Shown one piece after another: positions 28,941-43,641 of a stretch of DNA of 64,000 nt. Numbering within the stretch: position 1 is the stretch's first letter; every line of letters begins with the position of its first letter. Source of the DNA: Balanoglossus misakiensis (Eukaryota > Hemichordata). The stretch spans positions 10,354,001-10,418,000 of the forward strand of contig CM082593.2 of the NCBI GenBank assembly GCA_040954595.2, in the 5' to 3' direction. The notes under the pieces are model-generated. The model made no database searches and was not told the DNA's origin. It saw only the letters and a list, made by a program, of their open reading frames with translations. A program made the translations under genes and the position numbers.

Positions 28941-31900
28941 CATGGGTTCGTTCAATTTTGAAAAAAACATGGGTGAAAATCATCAAAAAATTACAAATTT
29001 TCGACTTTGCAAAATCTCAAAATTTCGTCAATTTTTGAAAAAAAATCATGGGTGAAAATCATCAAAAAATGACAAATTTTCGACTTTGCAAAATCTCAAA
29101 ATTTTGTCCTTTTTTGAAAAAAAATCATGGGTTCGTTGATTTTTGAAAAAAAACATGGGTGAAAATCATCAAAAAATGACAAATTTTCGTCTTTGCAAAA
29201 TCACAAAATTTCGTCGATTTTTAAAAAAAAATCATGGTGAAAATCATCAAAAAATGACAAATTTTCGACCTTGCAAAATCTAAAAATTTTGTCGATTTTT
29301 GAAAAAAATCATGGGTGAAAATAATCAAAAAATGACAAATTTTCGACTTTGCAAAATCTAAAAATTTTGTCGATTTTTGAAAAAAATCATGGGTGAAAAT
29401 CATCAAAAAATGACAAATTTTCGACTTTGCAAAATCTCAAAATTTCGTCGATTTTTGAAAAAAATCATGGGTTCGTTCAATTTTGAAAAAAAACATGGGT
29501 GAAAATCATCAAAAAATTACAAATTTTCGACTTTGCAAAATCTCAAAATTTTGTCGATTTTTGAAAAAAAATCATGGGTGAAAATCATTAATAAATGACA
29601 AATTTTCGACTTTGCAAAATCTCAAAATTTCGTCGATTTTTGAAAAAAAATTAAGGGTGAAAATCATCAAAAAATGACAAATTTTCGACTTTGCAAAATC
29701 TCAAAATTTCGTCGATTTTTGAAAAAAATCATGGGTGAAAATCATCAAAAAATGACAAATTTTCGACTTTGCAAAATCTCAAAATTTTGTCCTCTTTTGA
29801 AAAAAAATCATGGGTTCGTTGATTTTTGAAAAAAAACATGGGTGAAAATCATCAAAAAATTACAAATTTTCGAATTTGCAAAATCTCAAAATTTCGTCGA
29901 TTTTTGAAAAAAAAAAACATGGGTGAAAATCATCAAAAAATGACAAATTTTCGACTTTGCAAAATCTCAAAATTTCGTAAATTTTTGAAAAAAAGTCTTG
30001 GGTGAAAATCATCAAAAAATGACAAATTTTCGACTTTGCAAAATCTCAAAATTTCGTCGATTTTTGAAAAAAATCATGGGTGAAAATCATCAAAAAATGA
30101 CAAATTTTCGACTTTGCAAAATCTCAAAATTTCGTCGATTTTTGAAAAAAATCTTGGGTTCGTTCAATTTTGAAAAAAAACATGGGTGAAAATCATCAAA
30201 AAATTACAAATTTTCGACTTTGCAAAATCTAAAAATTTTGTCGATTTTTGAAAAAAATCATGGGTGAAAATCATCAAAAAATGACAAATTTTCGACTTTG
30301 CAAAATCTCAAAATTTCGTCGATTTTTGAAAAAAATCATGGGTTCGTTCAATTTTGAAAAAAAACATGGGTGAAAATCATCAAAAAATTACAAATTTTCG
30401 ACTTTGCAAAATCTCAAAATTTTGTCGATTTTTGAAAAAAAATCATGGGTGAAAATCATTAATAAATGACAAATTTTCGACTTTGCAAAATCTCAAAATT
30501 TCGTCGATTTTTGAAAAAAAATTAAGGGTGAAAATCATCAAAAAATGACAAATTTTCGACTTTGCAAAATCTCAAAATTTCGTCGATTTTTGAAAAAAAT
30601 CATGGGTGAAAATCATCAAAAAATGACAAATTTTCGACTTTGCAAAATCTCAAAATTTTGTCCTCTTTTGAAAAAAAATCATGGGTTCGTTGATTTTTGA
30701 AAAAAAACATGGGTGAAAATCATCAAAAAATTACAAATTTTCGAATTTGCAAAATCTCAAAATTTCGTCGATTTTTGAAAAAAAAAAACATGGGTGAAAA
30801 TCATCAAATAATGACAAATTTTCGACTTTGCAAAATCTCAAAATTTCGTAAATTTTTGAAAAAAAGTCTTGGGTGAAAATCATCAAAAAATGACAAATTT
30901 TCGACTTTGCAAAATCTCAAAATTTCGTCGATTTTTGAAAAAAATCATGGGTGAAAATCATCAAAAAATGACAAATTTTCGACTTTGCAAAATCTCAAAA
31001 TTTCGTCGATTTTTGAAAAAAATCTTGGGTTCGTTCAATTTTGAAAAAAAACATGGGTGAAAATCATCAAAAAATTACAAATTTTCGACTTTGCAAAATC
31101 TTAAAATTTTGTCTATTTTTGAAAAAAATCACGGGTGAAAATCATCAAAAAATGAAAAAATTTTGTCTTTGCAAAATCTCAAAATTTCGTCGACTTTTGA
31201 AAAAAATCATGGGTGAAAATCATCAAAAAATGACAAATTTTCGTCTTTGCAAAATCTCAAAATTTTGTCGATTTTTGAAAAAAATCATGGGTGAAAATCA
31301 TCAAAAAACGACAAATTTTCGACTTTGCAAAATCTCAAAATTTCGTACATTTTTGAAAAAAAATCATGGGTGAAAATCATCAAAAAATGACAAATTTTCG
31401 TCTTTGCAAAATCTCAAAATTTCGTCGATTTTTAAAAAAAAAATCATGGTGAAAATCATCAAAAAATGACAAATTTTCGACTTTGCAAAATCTAAAAATT
31501 TTGTCGATTTTTGAAAAAAATCATGGGTGAAAATAATCAAAAAATGACAAATTTTCGACTTTGCAAAATCTAAAAATTTTGTCGATTTTTGAAAAAAATC
31601 ATGGGTGAAAATCATCAAAAAATGACAAATTTTCGACCTTGCAAAATCTCAAAATTTCGTCGATTTTTGAAAAAAATCATGGGTTCGTTCAATTTTGAAA
31701 AAAACATGGGTGAAAATCATCAAAAAATTACAAATTTTCGACTTTGCAAAATCTCAAAATTTTGTCGATTTTTGAAAAAAAATCATGGGTGAAAATCATT
31801 AATAAATGACAAATTTTCGACTTTGCAAAATCTCAAAATTTTGTCCTTTTTTGAAAAAAAATCATGGGTTCGTTGATTTTTGAAAAAAAACATGGGTGAA

Positions 31901-34900
31901 AATCATCAAAAAATGACAAATTTTCGTCTTTGCAAAATCTCAAAATTTCGTCGATTTTTAAAAAAAAATCATGGTGAAAATCATCAAAAAATGACAAATT
32001 TTCGACTTTGCAAAATCTAAAAATTTTGTCGATTTTTGAAAAAAATCATGGGTGAAAATAATCAAAAAATGACAAATTTTCGACTTTGCAAAATCTAAAA
32101 ATTTTGTCGATTTTTGAAAAAAATCATGGGTGAAAATCATCAAAAAATGACAAATTTTCGACTTGCAAAATCTCAAAATTTCGTCGATTTTTGAAAAAAA
32201 TCATGGGTTCGTTCAATTTTGAAAAAAACATGGGTGAAAATCATCAAAAAATTACAAATTTTCGACTTTGCAAAATCTCAAAATTTTGTCGATTTTTGAA
32301 AAAAAATCATGGGTGAAAATCATTAATAAATGACAAATTTTCGACTTTGCAAAATCTCAAAATTTTGTCCTTTTTTGAAAAAAAATCATGGGTTCGTTGA
32401 TTTTTGAAAAAAACATGGGTGAAAATCATCAAAAAATGACAAATTTTCGTCTTTGCAAAATCTCAAAATTTCGTCGATTTTTAAAAAAAAATCATGGTGA
32501 AAATCATCAAAAAATGACAAATTTTCGACTTTGCAAAATCTAAAAATTTTGTCGATTTTTGAAAAAAATCATGGGTGAAAATAATCAAAAAATGACAAAT
32601 TTTCGACTTTGCAAAATCTAGAAATTTTGTCGATTTTTGAAAAAAATCATGGGTGAAAATCATCAAAAAATGACAAATTTTCGACTTTGCAAAATCTCAA
32701 AATTTCGTCGATTTTTGAAAAAAATCATGGGTGAAAATCATCAAAAAATGACAAATTTTCGACTTTGCAAAATCTCAAAATTTCGTCGATTTTTGAAAAA
32801 AATCATGGGTTCGTTCAATTTTGAAAAAAACATGGGTGAAAATCATCAAAAAATTACAAATTTTCGACTTTGCAAAATCTCAAAATTTTGTCGATTTTTG
32901 AAAAAAAATCATGGGTGAAAATCATTAATAAATGACAAATTTTCGACTTTGCAAAATCTCAAAATTTTGTCCTTTTTTGAAAAAAAATCATGGGTTCGTT
33001 GATTTTTGAAAAAAAACATGGGTGAAAATCATCAAAAAATGACAAATTTTCGTCTTTGCAAAATCTCAAAATTTCGTCGATTTTTAAAAAAAAATCATGG
33101 TGAAAATCATCAAAAAATGACAAATTTTCGACTTTGCAAAATCTAAAAATTTTGTCGATTTTTGAAAAAAATCATGGGTGAAAATAATCAAAAAATGACA
33201 AATTTTCGACTTTGCAAAATCTAGAAATTTTGTCGATTTTTGAAAAAAATCATGGGTGAAAATCATCAAAAAATGACAAATTTTCGACTTTGCAAAATCT
33301 CAAAATTTCGTCGATTTTTGAAAAAAATCATGGGTGAAAATCATCAAAAAATGACAAATTTTCGACTTTGCAAAATCTCAAAATTTCGTCGATTTTTGAA
33401 AAAAATCATGGGTTCGTTCAATTTTGAAAAAAAACATGGGTGAAAATCATCAAAAAATTACAAATTTTCGACTTTGCAAAATCTCAAAATTTTGTCTATT
33501 TTTGAAAAAAATCACGGGTGAAAATCATCAAAAAATGAAAAAAATTTGTCTTTGCAAAATCTCAAAATTTCGTCGACTTTTGAAAAAAATCACGGGTGAA
33601 AATCATCAAAAAATGAAAAAAATTTGTCTTTGCAAAATCTCAAAATTTTGTCGATTTTTGAAAAAAAATCATGGGTGAAAATCATTAATAAATGACAAAT
33701 TTTCGACTTTGCAAAATCTCAAAATTTTGTCCTTTTTTGAAAAAAAATCATGGGTTCGTTGATTTTTGAAAAAAAACATGGGTGAAAATCATCAAAAAAT
33801 GACAAATTTTCGTCTTTGCAAAATCTCAAAATTTCGTCGATTTTTAAAAAAAAATCATGGTGAAAATCATCAAAAAATGACAAATTTTCGACTTTGCAAA
33901 ATCTAAAAATTTTGTCGATTTTTGAAAAAAATCATGGGTGAAAATAATCAAAAAATGACAAATTTTCGACTTTGCAAAATCTAAAAATTTTGTCGATTTT
34001 TGAAAAAAATCATGGGTGAAAATCATAAAAAAATGACAAATTTTCGACTTTGCAAAATCTCAAAATTTCGTCGATTTTTGAAAAAAATCATGGGTGAAAA
34101 TCATCAAAAAATGACAAATTTTCGACTTTGCAAAATCTAAAAATTTCGTCGATTTTTGAAAAAAATCATGGGTTCGTTCAATTTTGAAAAAAACATGGGT
34201 GAAAATCATCAAAAAATTACAAATTTTCGACTTTGCAAAATCTCAAAATTTCGTCAATTTTTGAAAAAAAATCATGGGTGAAAATCATCAAAAAATGACA
34301 AATTTTCGACTTTGCAAAATCTCAAAATTTTGTCCTTTTTTGAAAAAAAATCATGGGTTCGTTGATTTTTGAAAAAAAACATGGGTGAAAATCATCAAAA
34401 AATGACAAATTTTCGTCTTTGCAAAATCACAAAATTTCGTCGATTTTTAAAAAAAAATCATGGTGAAAATCATCAAAAAATGACAAATTTTCGACCTTGC
34501 AAAATCTAAAAATTTTGTCGATTTTTGAAAAAAATCATGGGTGAAAATAATCAAAAAATGACAAATTTTCGACTTTGCAAAATCTAAAAATTTTGTCGAT
34601 TTTTGAAAAAAATCATGGGTGAAAATCATCAAAAAATGACAAATTTTCGACTTTGCAAAATCTCAAAATTTCGTCGATTTTTGAAAAAAATCATGGGTTC
34701 GTTCAATTTTGAAAAAAAACATGGGTGAAAATCATCAAAAAATTACAAATTTTCGACTTTGCAAAATCTCAAAATTTTGTCGATTTTTGAAAAAAAATCA
34801 TGGGTGAAAATCATTAATAAATGACAAATTTTCGACTTTGCAAAATCTCAAAATTTCGTCGATTTTTGAAAAAAAATTAAGGGTGAAAATCATCAAAAAA

Positions 34901-36340
34901 TGACAAATTTTCGACTTTGCAAAATCTCAAAATTTCGTCGATTTTTGAAAAAAATCATGGGTGAAAATCATCAAAAAATGACAAATTTTCGACTTTGCAA
35001 AATCTCAAAATTTTGTCCTCTTTTGAAAAAAAATCATGGGTTCGTTGATTTTTGAAAAAAAACATGGGTGAAAATCATCAAAAAATTACAAATTTTCGAA
35101 TTTGCAAAATCTCAAAATTTCGTCGATTTTTGAAAAAAAAAAACATGGGTGAAAATCATCAAAAAATGACAAATTTTCGACTTTGCAAAATCTCAAAATT
35201 TCGTAAATTTTTGAAAAAAAGTCTTGGGTGAAAATCATCAAAAAATGACAAATTTTCGACTTTGCAAAATCTCAAAATTTCGTCGATTTTTGAAAAAAAT
35301 CATGGGTGAAAATCATCAAAAAATGACAAATTTTCGACTTTGCAAAATCTCAAAATTTCGTCGATTTTTGAAAAAAATCTTGGGTTCGTTCAATTTTGAA
35401 AAAAAACATGGGTGAAAATCATCAAAAAATTACAAATTTTCGACTTTGCAAAATCATAAAATTTTGTCTATTTTTGAAAAAAATCACGGGTGAAAATCAT
35501 CAAAAAATGAAAAAATTTTGTCTTTGCAAAATCTCAAAATTTCGTCGACTTTTGAAAAAAATCATGGGTGAAAATCATCAAAAAATTACAAATTTTCGAA
35601 TTTGCAAAATCTCAAAATTTCGTCGATTTTTGAAAAAAAAAAACATGGGTGAAAATCATCAAAAAATGACAAATTTTCGACTTTGCAAAATCTCAAAATT
35701 TCGTAAATTTTTGAAAAAAAGTCTTGGGTGAAAATCATCAAAAAATGACAAATTTTCGACTTTGCAAAATCTCAAAATTTCGTCGATTTTTGAAAAAAAT
35801 CATGGGTGAAAATCATCAAAAAATGACAAATTTTCGACTTTGCAAAATCTCAAAATTTCGTCGATTTTTGAAAAAAATCTTGGGTTCGTTCAATTTTGAA
35901 AAAAAACATGGGTGAAAATCATCAAAAAATTACAAATTTTCGACTTTGCAAAATCTTAAAATTTTGTCTATTTTTGAAAAAAATCACGGGTGAAAATCAT
36001 CAAAAAATGAAAAAATTTTGTCTTTGCAAAATCTCAAAATTTCGTCGACTTTTGAAAAAAATCATGGGTGAAAATCATCAAAAAATGACAAATTTTCGTC
36101 TTTGCAAAATCTCAAAATTTTGTCGATTTTTGAAAAAAATCATGGGTGAAAATCATCAAAAAACGACAAATTTTCGACTTTGCAAAATCTCAAAATTTCG
36201 TACATTTTTGAAAAAAAATCATGGGTGAAAATCATCAAAAAATGACAAATTTTCGTCTTTGCAAAATCTCAAAATTTCGTCGATTTTTAAAAAAAAAATC
36301 ATGGTGAAAATCATCAAAAAATGACAAATTTTCGACTTTG
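28940..36340 (+). repeat. Satellite sub-family C (gggttcgttc domain)
   Basis: Marked by short hybrid monomers with gggttcgttcaattttg or gggttcgttgattttt, by cattaataaatgac, aaaattttgtcc(t/c)tttttg, and by catggtgaaaatc, none of which is frequent elsewhere. It lacks the atgcatc variant. Internal repeats: a 603-bp step (32481 to 33084), an 871-bp step (29998 to 30869), a 500-bp step (35224 to 35724), and a long duplication at an offset of 5226 (28.9-30.4 kb against 34.2-35.7 kb). Confidence 0.75.
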
Positions 36341-39300
36341 CAAAATCTCAAAATTTCGTCGATTTTTGAAAAAAATCATGGGTGAAAATCATCAAAAAAA
36401 TGACAAATTTTCGACGTTGCAAAATCTCAAAATTTTGTTGATTTTTGACAAAAATCATAGGTGAAAATCATCAAAAAATGACAAATTTTCGACTTTGCAA
36501 AATCTCAAAATTTCGTCAATTTTGAATAAAAATCATGGGTGAAAATCATCAAAAAATGACAAATTTTCGACTTTGCAAAATCTCACAATTTCGTCGATTT
36601 TTGAAAAAAAATCATGGGTGAAAATGCATCAAAAAATGAGAAATTTTCGACTCTGCAAAATCTCAAAATTTCGTCAATTTTGAAAAAAATCATGGGTGAA
36701 AATCATCAAAAAATGACAAATTTTCGACTTTGCAAAATCTCAAAATTTCGTCGATTTTTGAAAAAAATCATGGTGAAAAATCATCAAAAAAATGACAAAT
36801 TTTCGACTTTGCAAAATCTCAAAATTTTGTTGATTTTTGAAAAAAATCATAGGTGAAAATCATCAAAAAATGACAAATTTTCGATTTTGCAAAATCTCAA
36901 AATTTCGTCGATTTTTGAAGAAAATCATGGGTGAAAATCATCAAAAAATTACAAATTTTCGACTTTGCAAAATCTCAAAATTTTTTCGATTGTTGAAAAA
37001 AATCATCGGTGAAAATCATCAAAAAATGACAAATTTTCGACTTTGCAAAATCTCAAAATTTCGTCGATTTTTGAAAAAAATCATGGGTGAAAATCATCAA
37101 AAAAATGACAAATTTTCGACGTTGCAAAATCTCAAAATTTTGTTGATTTTTGAAAAAAATCATAGGTGAAAATCATCAAAAAATGACAAATTTTCGACTT
37201 TGCAAAATCTCAAAATTTCGTCGATTTTTGAAGAAAGTCATGGGTGAAAATCATCAAAAAATGACAAATTTTCGACTTTGCAAAATCTCAAAATTTTTTC
37301 GATTTTTGAAAAATATCATTGGTGAAAATCATCAAAAAATGACAAATTTTGAAAAAAAAACGGGTGAAAATCATCAAAAAATGACACATTTTCGACTTTG
37401 CAAAATCTCAAAATTTTTTCGATTGTTGAAAAAAATCATCGGTGAAAATCATCAAAAAATGACAAATTTTCGACTTTGCAAAATCTCAAAATTTCGTCGA
37501 TTTTTGAAAAAAATCATGGGTGAAAATCATCAAAAAAATGACAAATTTTCGACTTTGCAAAATCTCAAAATTTTGTTGATTTTTGAAAAAAATCATAGGT
37601 GAAAATCATCAAAAAATGACAAATTTTCGACTTTGCAAAATCTCAAAATTTCGTCGATTTTTGAAAAAAATCATGGGTGAAAATCATCAAAAAAATGACA
37701 AATTTTCGACGTTGCAAAATCTCAAAATTTTGTTGATTTTTGAAAAAAATCATAGGTGAAAATCATCAAAAAATGACAAATTTTCGACTTTGCAAAATCT
37801 CAAAATTTCGTCGATTTTTGAAGAAAATCATGGGTGAAAATCATCAAAAAATGACAAATTTTCGACTTTGCAAAATCTCAAAATTTTTTCGATTTTTGAA
37901 AAATATCATTGGTGAAAATCATCAAAAAATGACAATTTTTGAAAAAAAAACGGGTGAAAATCATCAAAAAATGACACATTTTCGACTTTGCAAAATCTCA
38001 AAATTTTTTCGATTGTTGAAAAAAATCATCGGTGAAAATCATCAAAAAATGACAAATTTTCGACTTTGCAAAATCTCAAAATTTCGTCGATTTTTGAAAA
38101 AAATCATGGGTGAAAATCATCAAAAAAATGACAAATTTTCGACGTTGCAAAATCTCAAAATTTTGTTGATTTTTGACAAAAATCATAGGTGAAAATCATC
38201 AAAAAATGACAAATTTTCGACTTTGCAAAATCTCAAAATTTCGTCGATTTTTGAAGAAAATCATGGGTGAAAATCATCAAAAAATGACAAATTTTCGACT
38301 TTGCAAAATCTCAAAATTTTTTCGATTTTTGAAAAATATCATGGGTGAAAATCATCAAAAAATGACAAATTTTGAAAAAAAAACGGGTGAAAATGATCAA
38401 AAAATGACACATTTACGACTTTGCAAAATCTCAAAATTTCGTCGATTTTTGAAAAAAAATCATGGGTGAAAATCATCAAAAAATGAAAATTTTTCGTCTT
38501 TGCAAAATCTCAAAATTTCGTCCATTTTTGAAAAAAAAATCATGGGTAAAAATCATCAAAAATGACAAATTTTCGTCTTTGCAAAATCTCAAAATTTCGT
38601 CGATTTTTGAAGAAAATCATGGGTGAAAATCATCAAAAAATGACAAATTTTCGACTTTGCAAAATCTCAAATTTTTTTCGATTTTTGAAAAAAGACGGGT
38701 GAAAATCATCAAAAAATGACAAATTTTCGACTTTGCAAAATCTCAAAATTTCGTAGATTTTTGAAAAAAAACATGGGTAAAAATCATCAAAAAATGACAA
38801 ATTTTCGACTTTGCAAAATCTCAAAATTTCGTCAATTTTGAATAAAAATCATGGGTGAAAATCATTAAAAAATGACAAATTTTCGACTTTGCAAAATCTC
38901 ACAATTTCGTCGATTTTTGAAAAAAAATCATGGGTGAAAATGCATCAAAAAATGAGAAATTTTCGACTTTGCAAAATCTCAAAATTTCGTCAATTTTGAA
39001 AAAAATCATGGGTGAAAATCATCAAAAAATGACAAATTTTCGACTTTGCAAAATCTCAAAATTTCGTCGATTTTTGAAAAAAATCATGGGTGAAAAATCA
39101 TCAAAAAAATGACAAATTTTCGACTTTGCAAAATCTCAAAATTTTGTTGATTTTTGAAAAAAATCATAGGTGAAAATCATCAAAAAATGACAAATTTTCG
39201 ACTTTGCAAAATCTCAAAATTTCGTCGATTTTTGAAGAAAATCATGGGTGAAAATCATCAAAAAATTACAAATTTTCGACTTTGCAAAATCTCAAAATTT

Positions 39301-42300
39301 TTTCGATTGTTGAATAAAATCATCGGTGAAAATCATCAAAAAATGACAAATTTTCGACTTTGCAAAATCTCAAAATTTCGTCGATTTTTGAAAAAAATCA
39401 TGGGTGAAAATCATAAAAAAAATGACAAATTTTCGACGTTGCAAAATCTCAAAATTTTGTTGATTTTTGAAAAAAATCATAGGTGAAAATCATCAAAAAA
39501 TGACAAATTTTCGACTTTGCAAAATCTCAAAATTTCGTCGATTTTTGAAGAAAATCATGGGTGAAAATCATCAAAAAATGACAAATTTTCGACTTTGCAA
39601 AATCTCAAAATTTTTTCGATTTTTGAAAAATATCATTGGTGAAAATCATCAAAAAATGACAAATTTTGAAAAAAAAACGGGTGAAAATCATCAAAAAATG
39701 ACACATTTTCGACTTTGCAAAATCTCAAAATTTTTTCGATTGTTGAAAAAAATCATCGGTGAAAATCATCAAAAAATGACAAATTTTCGACTTTGCAAAA
39801 TCTCAAAATTTCGTCGATTTTTGAAAAAAATCATGGGTGAAAATCATCAAAAAAATGACAAATTTTCGACGTTGCAAAATCTCAAAATTTTGTTGATTTT
39901 TGACAAAAATCATAGGTGAAAATCATCAAAAAATGACAAATTTTCGACTTTGCAAAATCTCAAAATTTCGTCGATTTTTGAAGAAAATCATGGGTGAAAA
40001 TCATCAAAAAATGACAAATTTTCGACTTTGCAAAATCTCAAAATTTCGTCCATTTTTGAAAAAAAAATAATGGGTAAAAATCATCAAAAATGACAAATTT
40101 TCGTCTTTGCAAAATCTCAAAATTTCGTCGATTTTTGAAGAAAATCATGGGTGAAAATCATCAAAAAATGACAAAATTTTCGACTTTGCAAAATCTCAAA
40201 ATTTCGTCGATTTTTGAAAAAAATCATGGGGGAAAATCATGAAAAAATGACAAATTTTCCTCTTTGCAAAATCTTAAAATTTCGTCGATTTTTGAAAAAA
40301 AATCATGGGTGAAAATCATCAAAAAATGACAAATTTTCGTCTTTGCAAAATCTCAAATTTTCGTCGATTTTTGAAAAAAAATCATGGTTGAAAATCATCA
40401 AAAAATGACAAAATTTTCGACTTTGTAAAATCACAAAATTTCGTCGATTTTGAAAAAAATCATAGGTTCGTCGATTTTTTAAAAAAAAACATGGGTGAAA
40501 ATCATCAAAAAATGACAAATTTTGAAAAAAAAACGGGTGAAAATCATCAAAAAATGACACATTTTCGACTTTGCAAAATCTCAAAATTTCGTCGATTTTT
40601 GAAAAAAAACCGGGTGAAAATCATCAAAAAATGACAAATTTTGAAAAAAAAACGGGTGAAAATCATCAAAAAATGACACATTTTCGACTTTGTAAAATCA
40701 CAAAATTTCGTCGATTTTGAAAAAAATCATAGGTTCGTCGATTTTTTTAAAAAAAAACATGGGTGAAAATCATCAAAAAATAACAAATTTTGAAAAAAAA
40801 ACGGGTGAAAATCATCAAAAAATGACACATTTACGACTTTGCAAAATCTCAAAATTTCGTCGATTTTTGAAAAAAAATCATGGGTGAAAATCATCAAAAA
40901 ATGAAAATTTTTCGTCTTTGCAAAATCTCAAAATTTCGTCCATTTTTGAAAAAAAAAATCATGGGTAAAAATCATCAAAAATGACAAATTTTCGTCTTTG
41001 CAAAATCTCAAAATTTCGTCGATTTTTGAAGAAAATCATGGGTGAAAATCATCAAAAAATGACAAATTTTCGACTTTGCAAAATCTCAAAATTTTTTCGA
41101 TTTTTGAAAAAAGACATGGGTGAAAATCATCAAAAAATGACACATTTTCGTCGACTTTGCAAAATCTCAAAATTTCGTCGATTTTTGAAAAAAAATCATG
41201 GGGGAAAATCATGAAAAAATGACAAATTTTCCTCTTTGCAAAATCTCAAAATTTCGTCGATTTTTAAAAAAAGACATGGGTGAAAATCATCAAAAAATAA
41301 CAAATTTTCGACTTTGCAAAATCTCAAAATTTCGTCCATTTTTGAAAAAAAATCATGGGTAAAAATCATCAAAAAATGACAAATTTTGAAAAGAAAACGG
41401 GTGAAAATCATCAAAAAATGACACATTTTCGACTTTGCAAAATCTCAAAATTTCGTCGATTTTTGAAAAAAAATCATGGGTGAAAATCATCAAAAAATGA
41501 CAAATATTCGTCTTTGCAAAATCTCAAAATTTCGTCCATTTCTGAAACAAAATTATGGGTAAAAATCATCAAAAATGACAAATTTTCATCTTTGCAAAAT
41601 CTCAAAATTTCGTCGAGTTTTGAAAAAAATCATGGGGGAAAATCATGAAAAAATGACAAATTTTCCTCTTTGCAAAATCTCAAAATTTCGTCGATTTTTA
41701 AAAAAAGACATGGATGAAAATCATCAAAAAATAACAAATTTTCGACTTTGCAAAATCTCAAAATTTCGTCCATTTTTGAAAAAAAATCATGGGTAAAAAT
41801 CATCAAAAAATGACAAATTTTGAAAAAAAACGGGTGAAAATCATCAAAAAATGACACATTTTCGACTTTGCAAAATCTCAAAATTTCGTCGATTTTTGAA
41901 AAAAAATCATGGGTGAAAATCATCAAAAAATGACAAATTTTCGTCTTTGCAAAATCTCAAATTTTGTCCATTTCTGAAAAAAAATTATGGGTAAAAATCA
42001 TCAAAAATGACAAATTTTCATCTTTGCAAAATCTCAAATTTTCGTCGATTTTTGAAAAAAATCATGGTTGAATATCATCAAAAAATGACAAAATTTTCGA
42101 CTCTGCAAAATCTCAAAATTTCGTCGAATTTTGAAAAAAATCATGGGGGAAAATCATGAAAAAATGACAAATTTTCCTCTTTGCAAAATCTTAAAATTTC
42201 GTCGATTTTTGAAAAAAAATCATGGGTGAAAATCATCAAAAAATGACAAATTTTCGTCTTTGCAAAATCTCAAATTTTCGTCGATTTTTGAAAAAAAATC

Positions 42301-43641
42301 ATGGTTGAAAATCATCAAAAAATGACAAAATTTTCGACTTTGTAAAATCACAAAATTTCGTCGATTTTGAAAAAAATCATAGGTTCGTCGATTTTTTAAA
42401 AAAAAACATGGGTGAAAATCATCAAAAAATGACAAATTTTGAAAAAAAAACGGGTGAAAATCATCAAAAAATGACACATTTTCGACTTTGCAAAATCTCA
42501 AAATTTCGTCGATTTTTGAAAAAAAAACGGGTGAAAATCATCAAAAAATGACAAATTTTGAAAAAAAACGGGTGAAAATCATCAAAAAATGACACATTTT
42601 CGACTTTGTATAATCACAAAATTTCGTCGATTTTGAAAAAAATCATAGGTTCGTCGATTTTTTTAAAAAAAACATGGGTGAAAATCATCAAAAAATGACA
42701 AATTTTGAAAAAAAAACGGGTGAAAATCATCAAAAAATGACACATTTACGACTTTGCAAAATCTCAAAATTTCGTCGATTTTTGAAAAAAAATCATGGGT
42801 GAAAATCATCAAAAAATGAAAATTTTTCGTCTTTGCAAAATCTCAAAATTTTTTCGATTTTTGAAAAAAGACGGGTGAAAATCATCAAAAAATGACAAAT
42901 TTTCGACTTTGCAAAATCTCAAAATTTCGTAGATTTTTGAAAAAAACATGGGTAAAAATCATCAAAAAATGACAAATTTTCGACTTTGCAAAATCTCAAA
43001 ATTTCGTCAATTTTGAATAAAAATCATGGGTGAAAATCATCAAAAAATGACAAATTTTCGACTTTGCAAAATCTCACAATTTCGTCGATTTTTGAAAAAA
43101 AATCATGGGTGAAAATGCATCAAAAAATGAGAAATTTTCGACTTTGCAAAATCTCAAAATTTCGTCAATTTTGAAAAAAATCATGGGTGAAAATCATCAA
43201 AAAATGACAAATTTTCGACTTTGCAAAATCTCAAAATTTCGTCGATTTTTGAAAAAAATCATGGGTGAAAAATCATCAAAAAAATGACAAATTTTCGACT
43301 TTGCAAAATCTCAAAATTTTGTTGATTTTTGAAAAAAATCATAGGTGAAAATCATCAAAAAATGACAAATTTTCGACTTTGCAAAATCTCAAAATTTCGT
43401 CGATTTTTGAAGAAAATCATGGGTGAAAATCATCAAAAAATGACAAATTTTCGACTTTGCAAAATCTCAAAATTTTTTCGATTGTTGAAAAAAATCATCG
43501 GTGAAAATCATCAAAAAATGACAAATTTTCGACTTTGCAAAATCTCAAAATTTCGTCGATTTTTGAAAAAAATCATGGGTGAAAATCATCAAAAAAATGA
43601 CAAATTTTCGACGTTGCAAAATCTCAAAATTTTGTTGATTT
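36340..43641 (+). repeat. Higher-order repeat block B, copy 2
   Basis: From about 37750 it reproduces block B copy 1 almost base for base. Compared stretches such as 23041-23100 and 38341-38400 are identical, and 24721-24780 against 40021-40080 differ at one base. The unit from 38173 to 43641 is 5469 bp. The part 36340-37750 is a partial extra copy carrying the same variants. Confidence 0.8.
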
